From positions 1 through 41,320 of the forward strand of contig NZ_PDYG01000040.1 in assembly GCF_002735305.1 (NCBI RefSeq): 41,320 nucleotides of DNA. The letters are read 5' to 3'. This stretch comes from Agathobacter ruminis. GTDB taxonomy: Bacteria > Bacillota > Clostridia > Lachnospirales > Lachnospiraceae. Below, piece by piece: positions 25,697 through 34,991 of this stretch. Under the pieces are notes generated by a model. That model ran no database searches. It saw nothing but the letters and a program-made list of their open reading frames with translations, and was not told where the DNA came from. Within the stretch, counting starts at the first letter, position 1, and each line of letters starts with the position of its first letter. The position numbers and the translations under genes are program-made.

Positions 25697-27717
25697 TTCG
25701 ATTCCTCTTGTCTGCCGGGACCAAGTATCGCAATATAAATCGGATTCTGTGCCTGCATCAGCGTATACTGTCCGGCCTGCATATTTTTGGAAACCGATAC
25801 CTGAATCAACTCGGCTTCTTTGTCCTTATACCGCTTTAATACTTCCGTCATCTCACTGACAGTCTCTATGGTGACAGCCGTAATTACAATTCTTATATCA
25901 GGATTTCTTTTTAATAATAAATCTATGATTTCCCGAAGTCTGCCGGCGCTTCCACCAATAAATGCATGGGTTGGAACCGGTAAATTTTCCAACCGATCCG
26001 GAGCCTGTGCCTCCACAATTGTCACATTTTCTGCATGCAACAATGCAGCATTTTTTTGAATCAGTTCCACAGCTTCCGGTTTTTGTTCCACAGCAAAGAC
26101 ACGAATACTCTCATGCTGTTTTGCAATTTCGATTGCGACAGAGCCGGTTCCCGCACCGATATCATATACCACGGAATGCTCCTGCAATTCTAATCTTGCA
26201 ACACATAAATGTCGAATATCCGCCTTGGTCATCGGCACCTTGTCCCGTATAAATGCATCATCTGCCAGACAGATACTTAAATTCTGCTTCGGCGAAGGAT
26301 TATGAACATATGCCAGACAAAGTCCGCTCGGAGAAATCTCCAGATTCTTTGCCAAACATGTTTCCACAGACTGATCCGGATAAGACAGACGGCTTCCGAC
26401 CGTCACTTCACAATCACCCAGGCCGTATCCGTTCAAAAGTGCTCCCAGACGTGCCACATCTTCTCCGGCAGATAACAAAACATAAGTATCCGCATGGCGG
26501 GCAATCACTGCAGCCAGATGTCCCGGGTAATCCGGATCATCGGCTTTTCCGTGCCAACTCTCCAATTGCGCACATGAATACGGCTTTGCAATCTGTGCCG
26601 CAAAATAGGAAATGCTTGAGATTCCGGGCAACAGCTCAAGATTCATTCCACAGCAATCCCACTTTATTAATTCTTTATATAACTTTGTGCATCCGCTGTA
26701 AAATCCGCTGTCTCCGGATAATAGAATCACAATGTTTGCACCAGGATGATGCAGCAGATAGGATTCCAAATACGGGATGATATCCTTTGCCAGATAATAA
26801 GGCATCATCATTGCTTCCGTACAGCCGGCGGCATCATCCAGCAGTCGCTTCGCGCCCAGCACCAAATCCGCATTTTTCAACGCGGTTTTGCAGGCGCAGG
26901 TCATCATCTGTACATCTCCCGGCCCCAGTCCGCACAGACTGATATGAAACGGAATCGTCACATCTCCGGCATAAGTCCGGATTGCTTCTCCCACCGAAAT
27001 GCCGGTCTCTTTCATTGGCCGTCCGATGACAAAGACTTTACATCCGCATTCCTTTGCGGCCATTACTTTTTCCTCAAAACCACCATTTCTGCCACTGTCT
27101 TTTGTCACCAGACATGCGATGTCATACTGTTGCAGCATCGCATGATTCATTTCATAGGAAAACGGGCCAAACATTGCAATGATCTGCCTGCCCGACAATC
27201 CGGCATTTTCGCACAGTTGCAGACTTTCTTCCACCGGAAGTACGCGCGCAATCAAGCGGCTACGCACCGCCTCGTCCTCTGCAAAAATGTGCAAATCCTT
27301 GCTTCCGGTTGTCAGCAAAATTTTTCCTTCAACCTGCTTCATCGCCTTTGCACATTCCTGCACGGTTTCAAAATAAACCAGGTCCTCATCCGCCTCATCA
27401 TGCAGCTTTGATTCACGCACAATGCGCTGATAATCACATCCGCACTTTTCGGAAGCTTCACGTATATTTTTTGTCACTTCGCAGGCATAAGGATGTGTCG
27501 CATCCAGCACAACCTGAACCTGCTCTTTTACAAACAAATCTTCCATTTCACAGGCCTTTAGCCGTCGACTGATGATTCTGCGATGTTTTCCAGACGCCAT
27601 CACCTCGCGGCCGACATGGGTCGCCACACAGACAATATGTGCGATTCCCGCATGCTCAAACACATCTGAAATTGTCTTTCCTTCCGTTGTTCCGGCAAAA
27701 ATAATATACTTAGTCAA
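25693..27717 (-). CDS. cbiJ-cbiE-cbiT: CbiJ-CbiE-CbiT triple fusion (precorrin/cobalt-precorrin 6 and 7 enzymes)
   Basis: 674 residues joining three consecutive pathway enzymes. Residues 1-250 are cobalt-precorrin-6A reductase CbiJ (FAGTTEG at the N-terminus, DATHPYA at 72-78). Residues 257-470 are the C5-methyltransferase CbiE (SLCGLGPGD; LSGDSGFYSG; LLPGISSIS). Residues 485-665 are the C15-methyltransferase/decarboxylase CbiT, with the SAM motif DIGAGTGSVAIE at 519-530. CbiE-CbiT fusions (CobL type) are common; adding CbiJ in front is rarer. The start is a TTG at 27717: AGAGGA lies 7-8 nt upstream, it overlaps the cbiG-cbiH stop by 8 bp, and no ATG is in frame before the conserved N-terminus. 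Confidence 0.95.
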   Translation of the reverse strand: MTKYIIFAGTTEGKTISDVFEHAGIAHIVCVATHVGREVMASGKHRRIISRRLKACEMEDLFVKEQVQVVLDATHPYACEVTKNIREASEKCGCDYQRIVRESKLHDEADEDLVYFETVQECAKAMKQVEGKILLTTGSKDLHIFAEDEAVRSRLIARVLPVEESLQLCENAGLSGRQIIAMFGPFSYEMNHAMLQQYDIACLVTKDSGRNGGFEEKVMAAKECGCKVFVIGRPMKETGISVGEAIRTYAGDVTIPFHISLCGLGPGDVQMMTCACKTALKNADLVLGAKRLLDDAAGCTEAMMMPYYLAKDIIPYLESYLLHHPGANIVILLSGDSGFYSGCTKLYKELIKWDCCGMNLELLPGISSISYFAAQIAKPYSCAQLESWHGKADDPDYPGHLAAVIARHADTYVLLSAGEDVARLGALLNGYGLGDCEVTVGSRLSYPDQSVETCLAKNLEISPSGLCLAYVHNPSPKQNLSICLADDAFIRDKVPMTKADIRHLCVARLELQEHSVVYDIGAGTGSVAIEIAKQHESIRVFAVEQKPEAVELIQKNAALLHAENVTIVEAQAPDRLENLPVPTHAFIGGSAGRLREIIDLLLKRNPDIRIVITAVTIETVSEMTEVLKRYKDKEAELIQVSVSKNMQAGQYTLMQAQNPIYIAILGPGRQEESK

Positions 27718-29425
27718 TATGATATCCTCTCGGTGTCACCAGATGATTTCCCATGATTTTGGTCTGCGAATTGCCTATAAATACCGTTGTGAACATATTC
27801 ACCTTCCTGCTGCGCAATTCCACAAGCGTACAGACAGAGGCTTTCGTCCCGTCTCTTCCGATATTTTCCACATATCCGCAGGCATTGGATTCCTTCCTGT
27901 ATTCGAGCAAAATCTCGCAAGCCCATTGCAAATAATCATTTCGTTTATGGCTCGAAGGGTTATAGATTGCAATGGCAAAATCTCCCTGTGCAGCTGCGCG
28001 CAGACGTGCTTCAATGACAGAACGCGGAGTCAACAGGTCACTTAGACTGATCACACAAAAATCGTGATTCAGCGGTGCCCCAAGAATCGCAGCGCCGCTT
28101 GTAGCTGCCGTAATTCCCGGCACCACTTCAACTCCGACATCCGGATACTTGGATTGCAGATCCAGCAGCAGCGTCGCCATGCCGTAAACGCCTGCATCGC
28201 CACTGCATACCATTGCTACACATTTTCCTTTTTGCGCTTCTTCAAAACAAATTTCGCAGCGTCGCATTTCCTGACGCATTGGGGTCGATATCGTTTCTTT
28301 CTTTGCAAAACGTGCCCCAAGCAACTCCAGATAAACGGAATAGCCCACGATGGTATCCGCCTGTTCCAGTGCAGACAGTGCCTGCTGCGTCATCTGTATC
28401 TCTGCGCCCGGCCCCATTCCGACGACATAAACCAGATTTCTGACAGGCGCTTTCTTTTTCACTCCTGCCGGACTTGCAATTGCAACAGTCACCCCGTCGC
28501 ATGCAGTCTTTTGTACCAGAAGTGATGCTCCGTCCCCTGCCGCTGCAATTGCAGCACGTTCACAGACATTGTCAGTTCCTGTCGTATTTTTTACAAAATC
28601 AGAAGACGAAAAATGTCCCTGTATCCCATTCAATATTTCTGCATCAAATGTCAAAAACGGAAGTTTGTGCACTTGCGAGAAGCGAATCAGCCCCGGTTCC
28701 TCCGCTTTTAAATCAATGGATGCGATTGCTCCGATTCTGCTTTCATCAATCTGATGCTCTTTCAAAACAGATTGCACGGCAGATTCAATTTCTTCAAACG
28801 ATTTGCCTTTCTTGCATCCAATCCCAACCGCATAATCACGCGGGCACAGTGCCAGTGTTCCATGCCGGTATTTGGCAGAATCGCGTGTCACAACCACATC
28901 CGCAGATGCCGCCTTGAAATGTTCCACCATTAACCGGATTGGCTTCCCTTCAATGGCTTTTGCGGAAACACTGCGAATCCCTTCTCGGTTCATGATGCTC
29001 AAATTCTGCTCTTTTGCAAACAAATCAGCAGAAAAGGCATCATTGCAGTCTGTTGATGTGGTGATGACCGGTGTTGCAGACATTGCTTGTGCAATGGTAA
29101 GGGCGAGTTCATTTGCGCCTCCCATATGTCCGGATAAAAGCGGAACAACAAATTTTCCTGCATCATCCATTCCGACAACAGGGACATCCGTCAACTTATC
29201 CTTCACGCAACTGGCAATTGCCCGCATTGCAATTCCGATTGCGCATATGAAAACAAGCGCATGCCCGTTTTCAAATGCCTCCCTTGATTTTGTATAAATG
29301 TCCTCCGCATCTTTGTAATAAAGATGCCACTTCACCTCTTCATCCGCACATTTGCTGATGGATGTCATCATTTGATATGCAAGTTTTTCACCGTGTTCCG
29401 TAAAAGTTAAAACATCAATAAACAT
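27710..29425 (-). CDS. cbiG-cbiH: CbiG-CbiH fusion (cobalt-precorrin 5A hydrolase / precorrin-3B C17-methyltransferase)
   Basis: 571 residues. Residues 1-325 are CbiG, which opens the ring lactone and releases acetaldehyde; typical stretches are GIAMRAIA, LLSGHMGGANELA and GIGCKKG. From about 329 the protein is CbiH/CobJ, the ring-contracting C17-methyltransferase (VGMGPGAE, GYSVYLELL, CSGDAGVYGMA, VVPGITAATSGAA). The two enzymes catalyse neighbouring steps, with CbiF acting between them. Its ATG follows the cbiF stop directly (TAGATG). Confidence 0.96.
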   Translation of the reverse strand: MFIDVLTFTEHGEKLAYQMMTSISKCADEEVKWHLYYKDAEDIYTKSREAFENGHALVFICAIGIAMRAIASCVKDKLTDVPVVGMDDAGKFVVPLLSGHMGGANELALTIAQAMSATPVITTSTDCNDAFSADLFAKEQNLSIMNREGIRSVSAKAIEGKPIRLMVEHFKAASADVVVTRDSAKYRHGTLALCPRDYAVGIGCKKGKSFEEIESAVQSVLKEHQIDESRIGAIASIDLKAEEPGLIRFSQVHKLPFLTFDAEILNGIQGHFSSSDFVKNTTGTDNVCERAAIAAAGDGASLLVQKTACDGVTVAIASPAGVKKKAPVRNLVYVVGMGPGAEIQMTQQALSALEQADTIVGYSVYLELLGARFAKKETISTPMRQEMRRCEICFEEAQKGKCVAMVCSGDAGVYGMATLLLDLQSKYPDVGVEVVPGITAATSGAAILGAPLNHDFCVISLSDLLTPRSVIEARLRAAAQGDFAIAIYNPSSHKRNDYLQWACEILLEYRKESNACGYVENIGRDGTKASVCTLVELRSRKVNMFTTVFIGNSQTKIMGNHLVTPRGYHID

Positions 29426-30199
29426 CTACTCTTTTGCCTTTCGATATTTTGTCGAAAAATCTGCCGCATACAGACATGATTTTTGATAGCCCTGCTGCGC
29501 GATTACCGGACCAACCAAGACCAGTGCCGTCTTCGTAATCTGATGGATCCTTGCCACTTCCGGTAAATCCCGAAGTGGGCAAATATATTTTTCTTCATCC
29601 GGCCATGTGGCCTTGTAAACAATTGCCGCAGGTGTCTTCGCATCATAGCCTCCTGCAATCAGCCGCTCTGTCAATTCATCCAGCATCCCCGCACTCAAAT
29701 AGATTGCCATCGTAGACTGATGTGCCGCGAATTGCTCAATCTGTTCCTTTGGCGGAACTTTTGTGCATCCCTCCATCCGTGTCAAAATCAGAGACTGCGA
29801 GACATCCGGCAAAGTATATTCCAGATTTAATGATGATGCCGCACCGAAGGCTGCGCTGACACCCGGACAGGTCTCAAACGGGATTTCAGCCTCGATTAAC
29901 GCATCCATCTGCTCACGAATCGCGCCATAGATGCTTGGATCACCGGTATGCAGACGAATGACACATTTGCCCTTTTTCGCTGCCGGAATCATCACATCCA
30001 TGACCTCTTCCAATGTCATGGTCGCACTGTTATAAATTTTGCATTCCTCTTTGGCATATTCGAGAAGCTGCGGATTGACCAATGAGCCGGCATAAACAAT
30101 CAGATCCGCGCGTGCAATCAAATCTCTGCCACGCACCGTAATCAGATCAACCGCCCCCGGTCCTGCTCCGACAAAATATACCATACCCTGCTCGTTCAT
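29426..30199 (-). CDS. cbiF: Cobalt-precorrin-4 C11-methyltransferase CbiF
   Basis: 257 residues of the uroporphyrinogen-type SAM methyltransferase family. Motifs are VGAGPGAVDLITVRG at the start, RLHTGDPSIYGA and CPGVSAAFGAA, which specify CbiF/CobM. The ATG at 30199 has GAGGA 5 nt before it and stands one base past the cbiD stop. An alternative GTG four codons upstream overlaps cbiD and lacks spacing for a ribosome site. Confidence 0.96.
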   Translation of the reverse strand: MNEQGMVYFVGAGPGAVDLITVRGRDLIARADLIVYAGSLVNPQLLEYAKEECKIYNSATMTLEEVMDVMIPAAKKGKCVIRLHTGDPSIYGAIREQMDALIEAEIPFETCPGVSAAFGAASSLNLEYTLPDVSQSLILTRMEGCTKVPPKEQIEQFAAHQSTMAIYLSAGMLDELTERLIAGGYDAKTPAAIVYKATWPDEEKYICPLRDLPEVARIHQITKTALVLVGPVIAQQGYQKSCLYAADFSTKYRKAKE

Positions 30200-30200
30200 A

Positions 30201-31313
30201 TTAATCCTCACTCTTTATCCATGCCTCCGCCAATTCGGTAGCCGCAAGCAATCCGAATTCATTCGAAAACATGATAGTTTCCGCCTGTATTTTTCCGTTT
30301 GCACGTTTTTGCAAATGATATTGAATCCGCTCTGCAATGGACCTCATTGTCTGTTCGCACTGCTTTGGGCTGTACTCCTGTAAGATTCTGATGCCTTCTT
30401 CCGTGGTCACAGCCTGCATCACTTGCGAGAGTATCCCATTGTCAAAGTCATGCATTGCCGCATGTGCGGTCAGAATCTCCATTCTGCCATCCGCAAAACG
30501 CGAATGAGTATTCATAATCCCACCGGCCACTTTGATTAATTTCCCGATATGGCCAACCAGAAGCATTTTTTGAAAACCGCATTCCACCGCCAGATCGACG
30601 GTTTGACCAATAAAATTCGAACATTTTACACTGCGATCCAGGTCATAATGATATCGTCGCTGCATGAAATCCAGTCCATAATTCCCCGGCGCCACCACTG
30701 CAATCGGCATTCCCAAAGCTTTCTTCTGATTCAGTTCCACCCGAATCGTATCAACAAGGGCCTGCTCGCTCATCGGCTCGACAATTCCGCTGGTCCCAAG
30801 GATAGAAATCCCGCCTTCAATGCCCAGCCGTGGATTAAATGTATTCTGTGCGACTTCCTCGCCATGTTCCACCGACAGGATGACGGACAGGGAACCTCTG
30901 TAATCCAACAGTTCCATCACTTCCGTAACTTCTTTTCGAATCATTGCACGAGGCACTGAGTTGATTGCCGCATTTCCGACCGGTTGATCAAGTCCGGGCA
31001 ATGTCACGCGGCCAATGCCTTTTGCTCCATCAATCCATATCCTGTCTGCCTCATCCGATTCCTGTTTGCGGAAGGATACTGTCGCACAAATCCATAATCC
31101 CGTCGTCACATCCGGATCATCTCCGCCATCTTTCTGCACTGCGCAGGAAACCTGATTTTCAGATCGATTAATGTCAGCCACTTCAGCACGGAAGCTGATT
31201 CCCTTTGGAGTTTCAATCTCGATTTGATTTTTCTCTTTTCCAGACAAAAGCATAAAGGTTGCCGCTTTTGCCGCCGCTGCCGCGCAGCTTCCTGTCGTAA
31301 ATCCGTATCTCAT
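30201..31313 (-). CDS. cbiD: Cobalt-precorrin-5B C1-methyltransferase CbiD
   Basis: 370 residues. The N-terminal GFTTGSCAAAAAKAA and the central GGISILGTSGIVEPMS are the hallmarks of CbiD, found only in the anaerobic (early cobalt) pathway. It marks the whole operon as the oxygen-independent route. The start overlaps the cobD-cbiC stop as ATGA with a GAGGA site. Confidence 0.97.
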   Translation of the reverse strand: MRYGFTTGSCAAAAAKAATFMLLSGKEKNQIEIETPKGISFRAEVADINRSENQVSCAVQKDGGDDPDVTTGLWICATVSFRKQESDEADRIWIDGAKGIGRVTLPGLDQPVGNAAINSVPRAMIRKEVTEVMELLDYRGSLSVILSVEHGEEVAQNTFNPRLGIEGGISILGTSGIVEPMSEQALVDTIRVELNQKKALGMPIAVVAPGNYGLDFMQRRYHYDLDRSVKCSNFIGQTVDLAVECGFQKMLLVGHIGKLIKVAGGIMNTHSRFADGRMEILTAHAAMHDFDNGILSQVMQAVTTEEGIRILQEYSPKQCEQTMRSIAERIQYHLQKRANGKIQAETIMFSNEFGLLAATELAEAWIKSED

Positions 31314-33040
31314 TGATTCCTCATATCATATAATAATGCATTACATATCGCCGCTGCCACATTACTTCCGCCTTTGCGTCCGCGATTGACAATATACGGA
31401 ATGTCCGTCTCCATAATCATTTCTTTTGATGCAACCACATTCACAAATCCCACCGGAACACCTATGATAAATGCCGGGCGGTAGCCTTTTTCATACAGTC
31501 CCCGCAAAGCAACCAGCGCAGTCGGTGCATTTCCGATTGCAAAAATAATTGGTTTGTCTATGGTCGCCGCATGTTCCATGCTGACCGTTGCGCGGGTCAG
31601 ACCTCGCTTCTTTGCTTCCGCAGCCACAGATTCCTCCGCCATAAAACAGTGCACACAGCCACCGTATTTCGCCAGCTCTTTTTTGTTGATGCCGGACAAT
31701 CCCATATTGGTATCCGTCACAATATCAGCGCCCTTTCGAATCAGGTCCTGTGCAATACGGACCGCATTGTCCGAAAAGCACAATGTATCCGCATACTCAA
31801 AGTCCGCAGAAGTATGAATACAGCGCAAAATCACAGGCGCCAGTGTTTCATCCAGCTGGTAGTTCATCATCTGCAGTTCTTTGCGAATGGTCGCCATACT
31901 GGTTGACTCGATGTCCTGTGGCAGTACATGTTCAATTATGTTTTGTTCAAAAGTTATTTTTTCATGGGTTCGGCCGTTTGTAATCTCCGCCAGGGCATTT
32001 AACAGCAGCGCATTTTCCTTTGGCTGGCGGATGGCAATTCTCCAATAAGCTCCGGAAAGCCCCTGAAAAGAATCACAGTTTCGGATCAAAATCCCATACT
32101 CATTTAACAGGCGTTCCGCCATTTCAGCTGCCTGTTTCTCATCCGGCCATTTCACCAAAAGGAAATTTGCATCACTGTCATAAACCTTTGCTCCCAGATT
32201 CGAGAGCGATCGGCGCAAATTTGCTTTCCATTTTGTAATCTCACTTGCGCATTGCAGGACATATGCGCCCTCATGCACAGCTGCAATCCCCGCAGCCTGT
32301 GCAAAAATCGAATTGTTCCATTCCGGCATCGACATTCTGATTCTTTCCGCCAATTCCGGATCCCCGACAAAACCATATCCGATGCGTACTCCGGCCAGCG
32401 CAAGTGTTTTTGTAAATGCGTTTACAATCATCAGGTTGGAGTGATTGACCAGATTACAGATGCGCAAATGACAATCCATCCATTCCTGCTGACATTTTGG
32501 ATCCATCAATTCAAAAAAGCAAAGGTCCAGAACCACCATCGTTTGATTCTTTTTTGCGATTTCGATAATCTTCAAAAACAAATCAGGGTTTAACATTGAA
32601 CCGTTTGGATTGTTCGGGCATGCCAGATAGATGATATCCAAATCATCGGTCAGCTGTTCAAGCACCGCTGAAGTCAGGCAAAAGCCATCTGCTTCCGCCA
32701 GATTGTATTGCACGATTTCACAGGAGACTGCCTTTAAACTTCTCTCATATCCGCCGAAACAAGGCATCGTCAGCAAAGCTTTTTTCGGCTGCAAGGTCAA
32801 AGCGATACTCGTAAACAATTCCGATGCTCCATTGGCGCACAGGATTTGTTCCGGTTTCACTGCATATCTTTTCGCGAGCGCATGGGTCAGTTTTTCATGC
32901 TCCGGATCCGGATAATACTGTGCCTGACTGATTGCGTCCGCCAAGGCGGCATGCACGCGGTTTGGTATCCCAAACGGATTGGTATTCACCGAAAAATCAT
33001 ATTTGATTTCGTTGCGATAACGATCGCCACCGTGTTTCAT
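31310..33040 (-). CDS. cobD-cbiC: CobD-CbiC fusion (threonine-phosphate decarboxylase / cobalt-precorrin-8 methylmutase)
   Basis: 576 residues joining two non-consecutive activities. Residues 1-352 are a PLP class I/II aminotransferase-fold CobD, which makes aminopropanol phosphate for the nucleotide loop. YLACPNNPNG (138-147) and the PLP lysine in NAFTKTLALAGVRIGYG (Lys211) are visible. Residues 360-576 are CbiC, which moves the C11 methyl to C12 to give cobyrinate; HTSADFEYAD has the catalytic His409 and AIGNAPTAL is at 501-509. The reading frame is continuous across the join. AAAGGAG precedes the ATG. That the first half is CobD and not HisC is inferred from the context. Confidence 0.92.
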   Translation of the reverse strand: MKHGGDRYRNEIKYDFSVNTNPFGIPNRVHAALADAISQAQYYPDPEHEKLTHALAKRYAVKPEQILCANGASELFTSIALTLQPKKALLTMPCFGGYERSLKAVSCEIVQYNLAEADGFCLTSAVLEQLTDDLDIIYLACPNNPNGSMLNPDLFLKIIEIAKKNQTMVVLDLCFFELMDPKCQQEWMDCHLRICNLVNHSNLMIVNAFTKTLALAGVRIGYGFVGDPELAERIRMSMPEWNNSIFAQAAGIAAVHEGAYVLQCASEITKWKANLRRSLSNLGAKVYDSDANFLLVKWPDEKQAAEMAERLLNEYGILIRNCDSFQGLSGAYWRIAIRQPKENALLLNALAEITNGRTHEKITFEQNIIEHVLPQDIESTSMATIRKELQMMNYQLDETLAPVILRCIHTSADFEYADTLCFSDNAVRIAQDLIRKGADIVTDTNMGLSGINKKELAKYGGCVHCFMAEESVAAEAKKRGLTRATVSMEHAATIDKPIIFAIGNAPTALVALRGLYEKGYRPAFIIGVPVGFVNVVASKEMIMETDIPYIVNRGRKGGSNVAAAICNALLYDMRNQ

Positions 33041-33050
33041 AATTACTCCT

Positions 33051-34013
33051 TTATAACCACCATATCAGCATCATCACCGACAGGCAAAGAATTTCATTGA
33101 AAAAAGCGACCTGAAGCATCAGACGATTCACGCGGCGAATGTCCGCATACTCAACCGGTCTGATGGCATCTCCGATTGTCGGTTTGTCCACCATTTTGCC
33201 GAAGTAGGACGCCGGTCCTGCCAATTGAATATTCAAAGCTCCTGCACATGCGCTTTCCGTCTGTGCGGAATTCGGGCTCTTATGCCGGTAGCGGTCTCTT
33301 CGAAAAATTTTCCATGCATTTCTTCCGCTTGTCTCATGATTCAATGCAGCGCAAATCACAAAAAACAATGCACAGATGCGCGACGGGATAAAATTTAAAA
33401 TATCATCCAGTCTCGCCGCTGCCGTGCCAAAATGAAGATATCTGTCATTTTTGTATCCAATCATGGAATCCATCGTGTTCACAGCTTTGTAAAAGAATCC
33501 CAAAACCGGTCCGCCGAGCGCCGTAAACAGCATCGGTGCAATCACACCGTCCGATGCATTCTCAGCCACCGTCTCGATTGCAGCTTTTGCAATGCCCGTC
33601 TCATCCAGTTCTGCCGTGTCACGTCCTACAATCATGGAAACCGCATAGCGTGCAGCTTCCGTGTCATTTTTTTCCAATGCATGGCAGACTTTCATGCTCT
33701 CTTTTTTCAGACATTTGGTTGCCAGAATATAATATGTCATAATGCTTTCCACCACGATTCCGGCATACGGATGAATCCAATAGGCACAGACCAAAACAGA
33801 AGATGCCACAGTTACCGTAATCAGCAAAGTCAATATCACCAGTATAAATCCTCTTGCAAATGCAGACTGCTTGCGATACAACCACTTCTCCAGCTGCTGA
33901 ATCAAACTTCCGATCCAGCGAATCGGATGTGGGAGCCAGTATGGGTCCCCTACACACAAATCAATCACAAATCCTGCAAGAAATGCGATCATATGATATA
34001 ACACGAATTTCAT
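33051..34013 (-). CDS. cbiB: Adenosylcobinamide-phosphate synthase CbiB
   Basis: 320 residues, integral membrane protein with about five hydrophobic segments. It attaches the aminopropanol (phosphate) arm to adenosylcobyric acid, with CobD supplying the arm. Conserved stretches are DLCVGDPYWLPHPIRWIG, ETVAENASDGVIAP, GPVLGFFYKAVNTMDSMIGYKN and ARLDD. I keep the first ATG; an internal ATG at residue 8 is possible because both have poor ribosome sites (AGAGG is 11 nt off). It overlaps the upstream gene by 53 bp. Confidence 0.94.
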   Translation of the reverse strand: MKFVLYHMIAFLAGFVIDLCVGDPYWLPHPIRWIGSLIQQLEKWLYRKQSAFARGFILVILTLLITVTVASSVLVCAYWIHPYAGIVVESIMTYYILATKCLKKESMKVCHALEKNDTEAARYAVSMIVGRDTAELDETGIAKAAIETVAENASDGVIAPMLFTALGGPVLGFFYKAVNTMDSMIGYKNDRYLHFGTAAARLDDILNFIPSRICALFFVICAALNHETSGRNAWKIFRRDRYRHKSPNSAQTESACAGALNIQLAGPASYFGKMVDKPTIGDAIRPVEYADIRRVNRLMLQVAFFNEILCLSVMMLIWWL

Positions 34014-34584
34014 TTTCTAAGCCAACCTCTAAATTCAGGAGATATCCATCTCCGTTTTTTACCTGAAAATCATAATAATTGCTTCCGGTTAAATGAGACA
34101 TCAGGCTCATAACCGAACCGCCATGTGCAACAATTGCGGCATCTTTACAGCCGCGCGCACATTCCTGCGAAATGATTTGTGCCACAGCGCCGACCGTTCT
34201 CTCAATAAAAGCGGATTTGTTTTCGCCATTCGGGAATGTTGCCGTTCCACCGGAATCAATCCAGGCCTGATATTGAGGGTTCCCATTTAGCTCGCTATAA
34301 TTTTTGTATTCAAAATCACCGAAGTCCATCTCCCGCAAATCCTGTACTTTTTCGAGCTTTTTATCGGGGAAACAGATTCCCGCCGTCTGCATTGCGCGCA
34401 TCAAAGGACTTACAAAAACACAGTCGTTTGCAAGGTCAAAAGATGCCTTTTTCAGCATGCGCTGTCCTTCCTCTGTGACAGGTTCATCTGTCATACATCC
34501 GACATATCTGCCCTGCGCATTTCCCGCAGTCTGTCCATGTCGTATGATATATAATTTTATTTGATACTTTGACTCATTCCACAT
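33961..34584 (-). CDS. cobC: Histidine phosphatase, probable alpha-ribazole phosphatase CobC
   Basis: 207 residues of the phosphoglycerate-mutase-like histidine phosphatase family: RHGQT at 15-19 with catalytic His16, then the SPLMRAMQTA stretch and AHGGS near the end. By its place among nucleotide-loop genes it should dephosphorylate alpha-ribazole phosphate or the cobalamin phosphate. The start is the ATG at 34584, preceded by GGAGAG; it overlaps the upstream CobU-like gene by 28 bp. A longer frame to 34758 lies within that gene and lacks homology. Confidence 0.87.
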   Translation of the reverse strand: MWNESKYQIKLYIIRHGQTAGNAQGRYVGCMTDEPVTEEGQRMLKKASFDLANDCVFVSPLMRAMQTAGICFPDKKLEKVQDLREMDFGDFEYKNYSELNGNPQYQAWIDSGGTATFPNGENKSAFIERTVGAVAQIISQECARGCKDAAIVAHGGSVMSLMSHLTGSNYYDFQVKNGDGYLLNLEVGLENEIRVISYDRISCRICD

Positions 34585-34973
34585 ATGATTCTCTCCACAT
34601 AATCCGCACGCGCAGCCAATCGCACCAGAACGCGGCCCAGTATTTCTCTCCAGACGCGCTCCGCGCGTTCCATTGGAATAATCCCGTTCCCGACTTCCGT
34701 CGAGATAAAAATAATATCCTGCGTCCGTTCCTGCAGATATTGTTCCAATTGTTCCCATATTTCATCCGTCAAATGCTGCTCATCGACAACCGAATCGTCT
34801 TGATGCGATTCACAGATGCGGCGAACAAAAAGTTCCAGATGATAGACAATCAATGCATTCTGCGTCATTTTTTGCATTTCATCTGCCAAATCCACCAGCT
34901 CCGCGTCCGGCAATTGCCGTTTTGCATATTCCAGTTTTCCCTGTGCATATCCGCCGATCAAAAGTTTTATCAT
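34557..34973 (-). CDS. Second, short CobU-like protein with altered P-loop
   Basis: 138 residues, about 40 fewer than CobU. The N-terminal IGGYAQGKLEYAK aligns with the CobU P-loop but has Leu in place of the conserved Ser14 (GKL for GKS). The middle segment with the guanylylated histidine is missing. The C-terminal third is canonical: STEVGNGIIPMERAERVWREILGRV resembles the NEVGxGIVP...FRDxxGRVNQ signature. The other CobU-like protein here (35765-36301) shows the opposite pattern. The two may work together, or this one may be a regulator or decaying copy. The frame is intact and overlapped with both neighbours, so it is probably expressed. I start at ATG 34973; a GTG at 34988 has no spaced ribosome site. 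Confidence 0.75.
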   Translation of the reverse strand: MIKLLIGGYAQGKLEYAKRQLPDAELVDLADEMQKMTQNALIVYHLELFVRRICESHQDDSVVDEQHLTDEIWEQLEQYLQERTQDIIFISTEVGNGIIPMERAERVWREILGRVLVRLAARADYVERIICGMSQSIK

Positions 34974-34991
34974 AATTTTATTTGTCACTTC

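Noticed and set aside
34585-34758. A longer N-terminus for the CobC-like phosphatase
   Set aside because: It is the shadow of the upstream CobU-like gene; the ribosome site and family homology begin at 34584.
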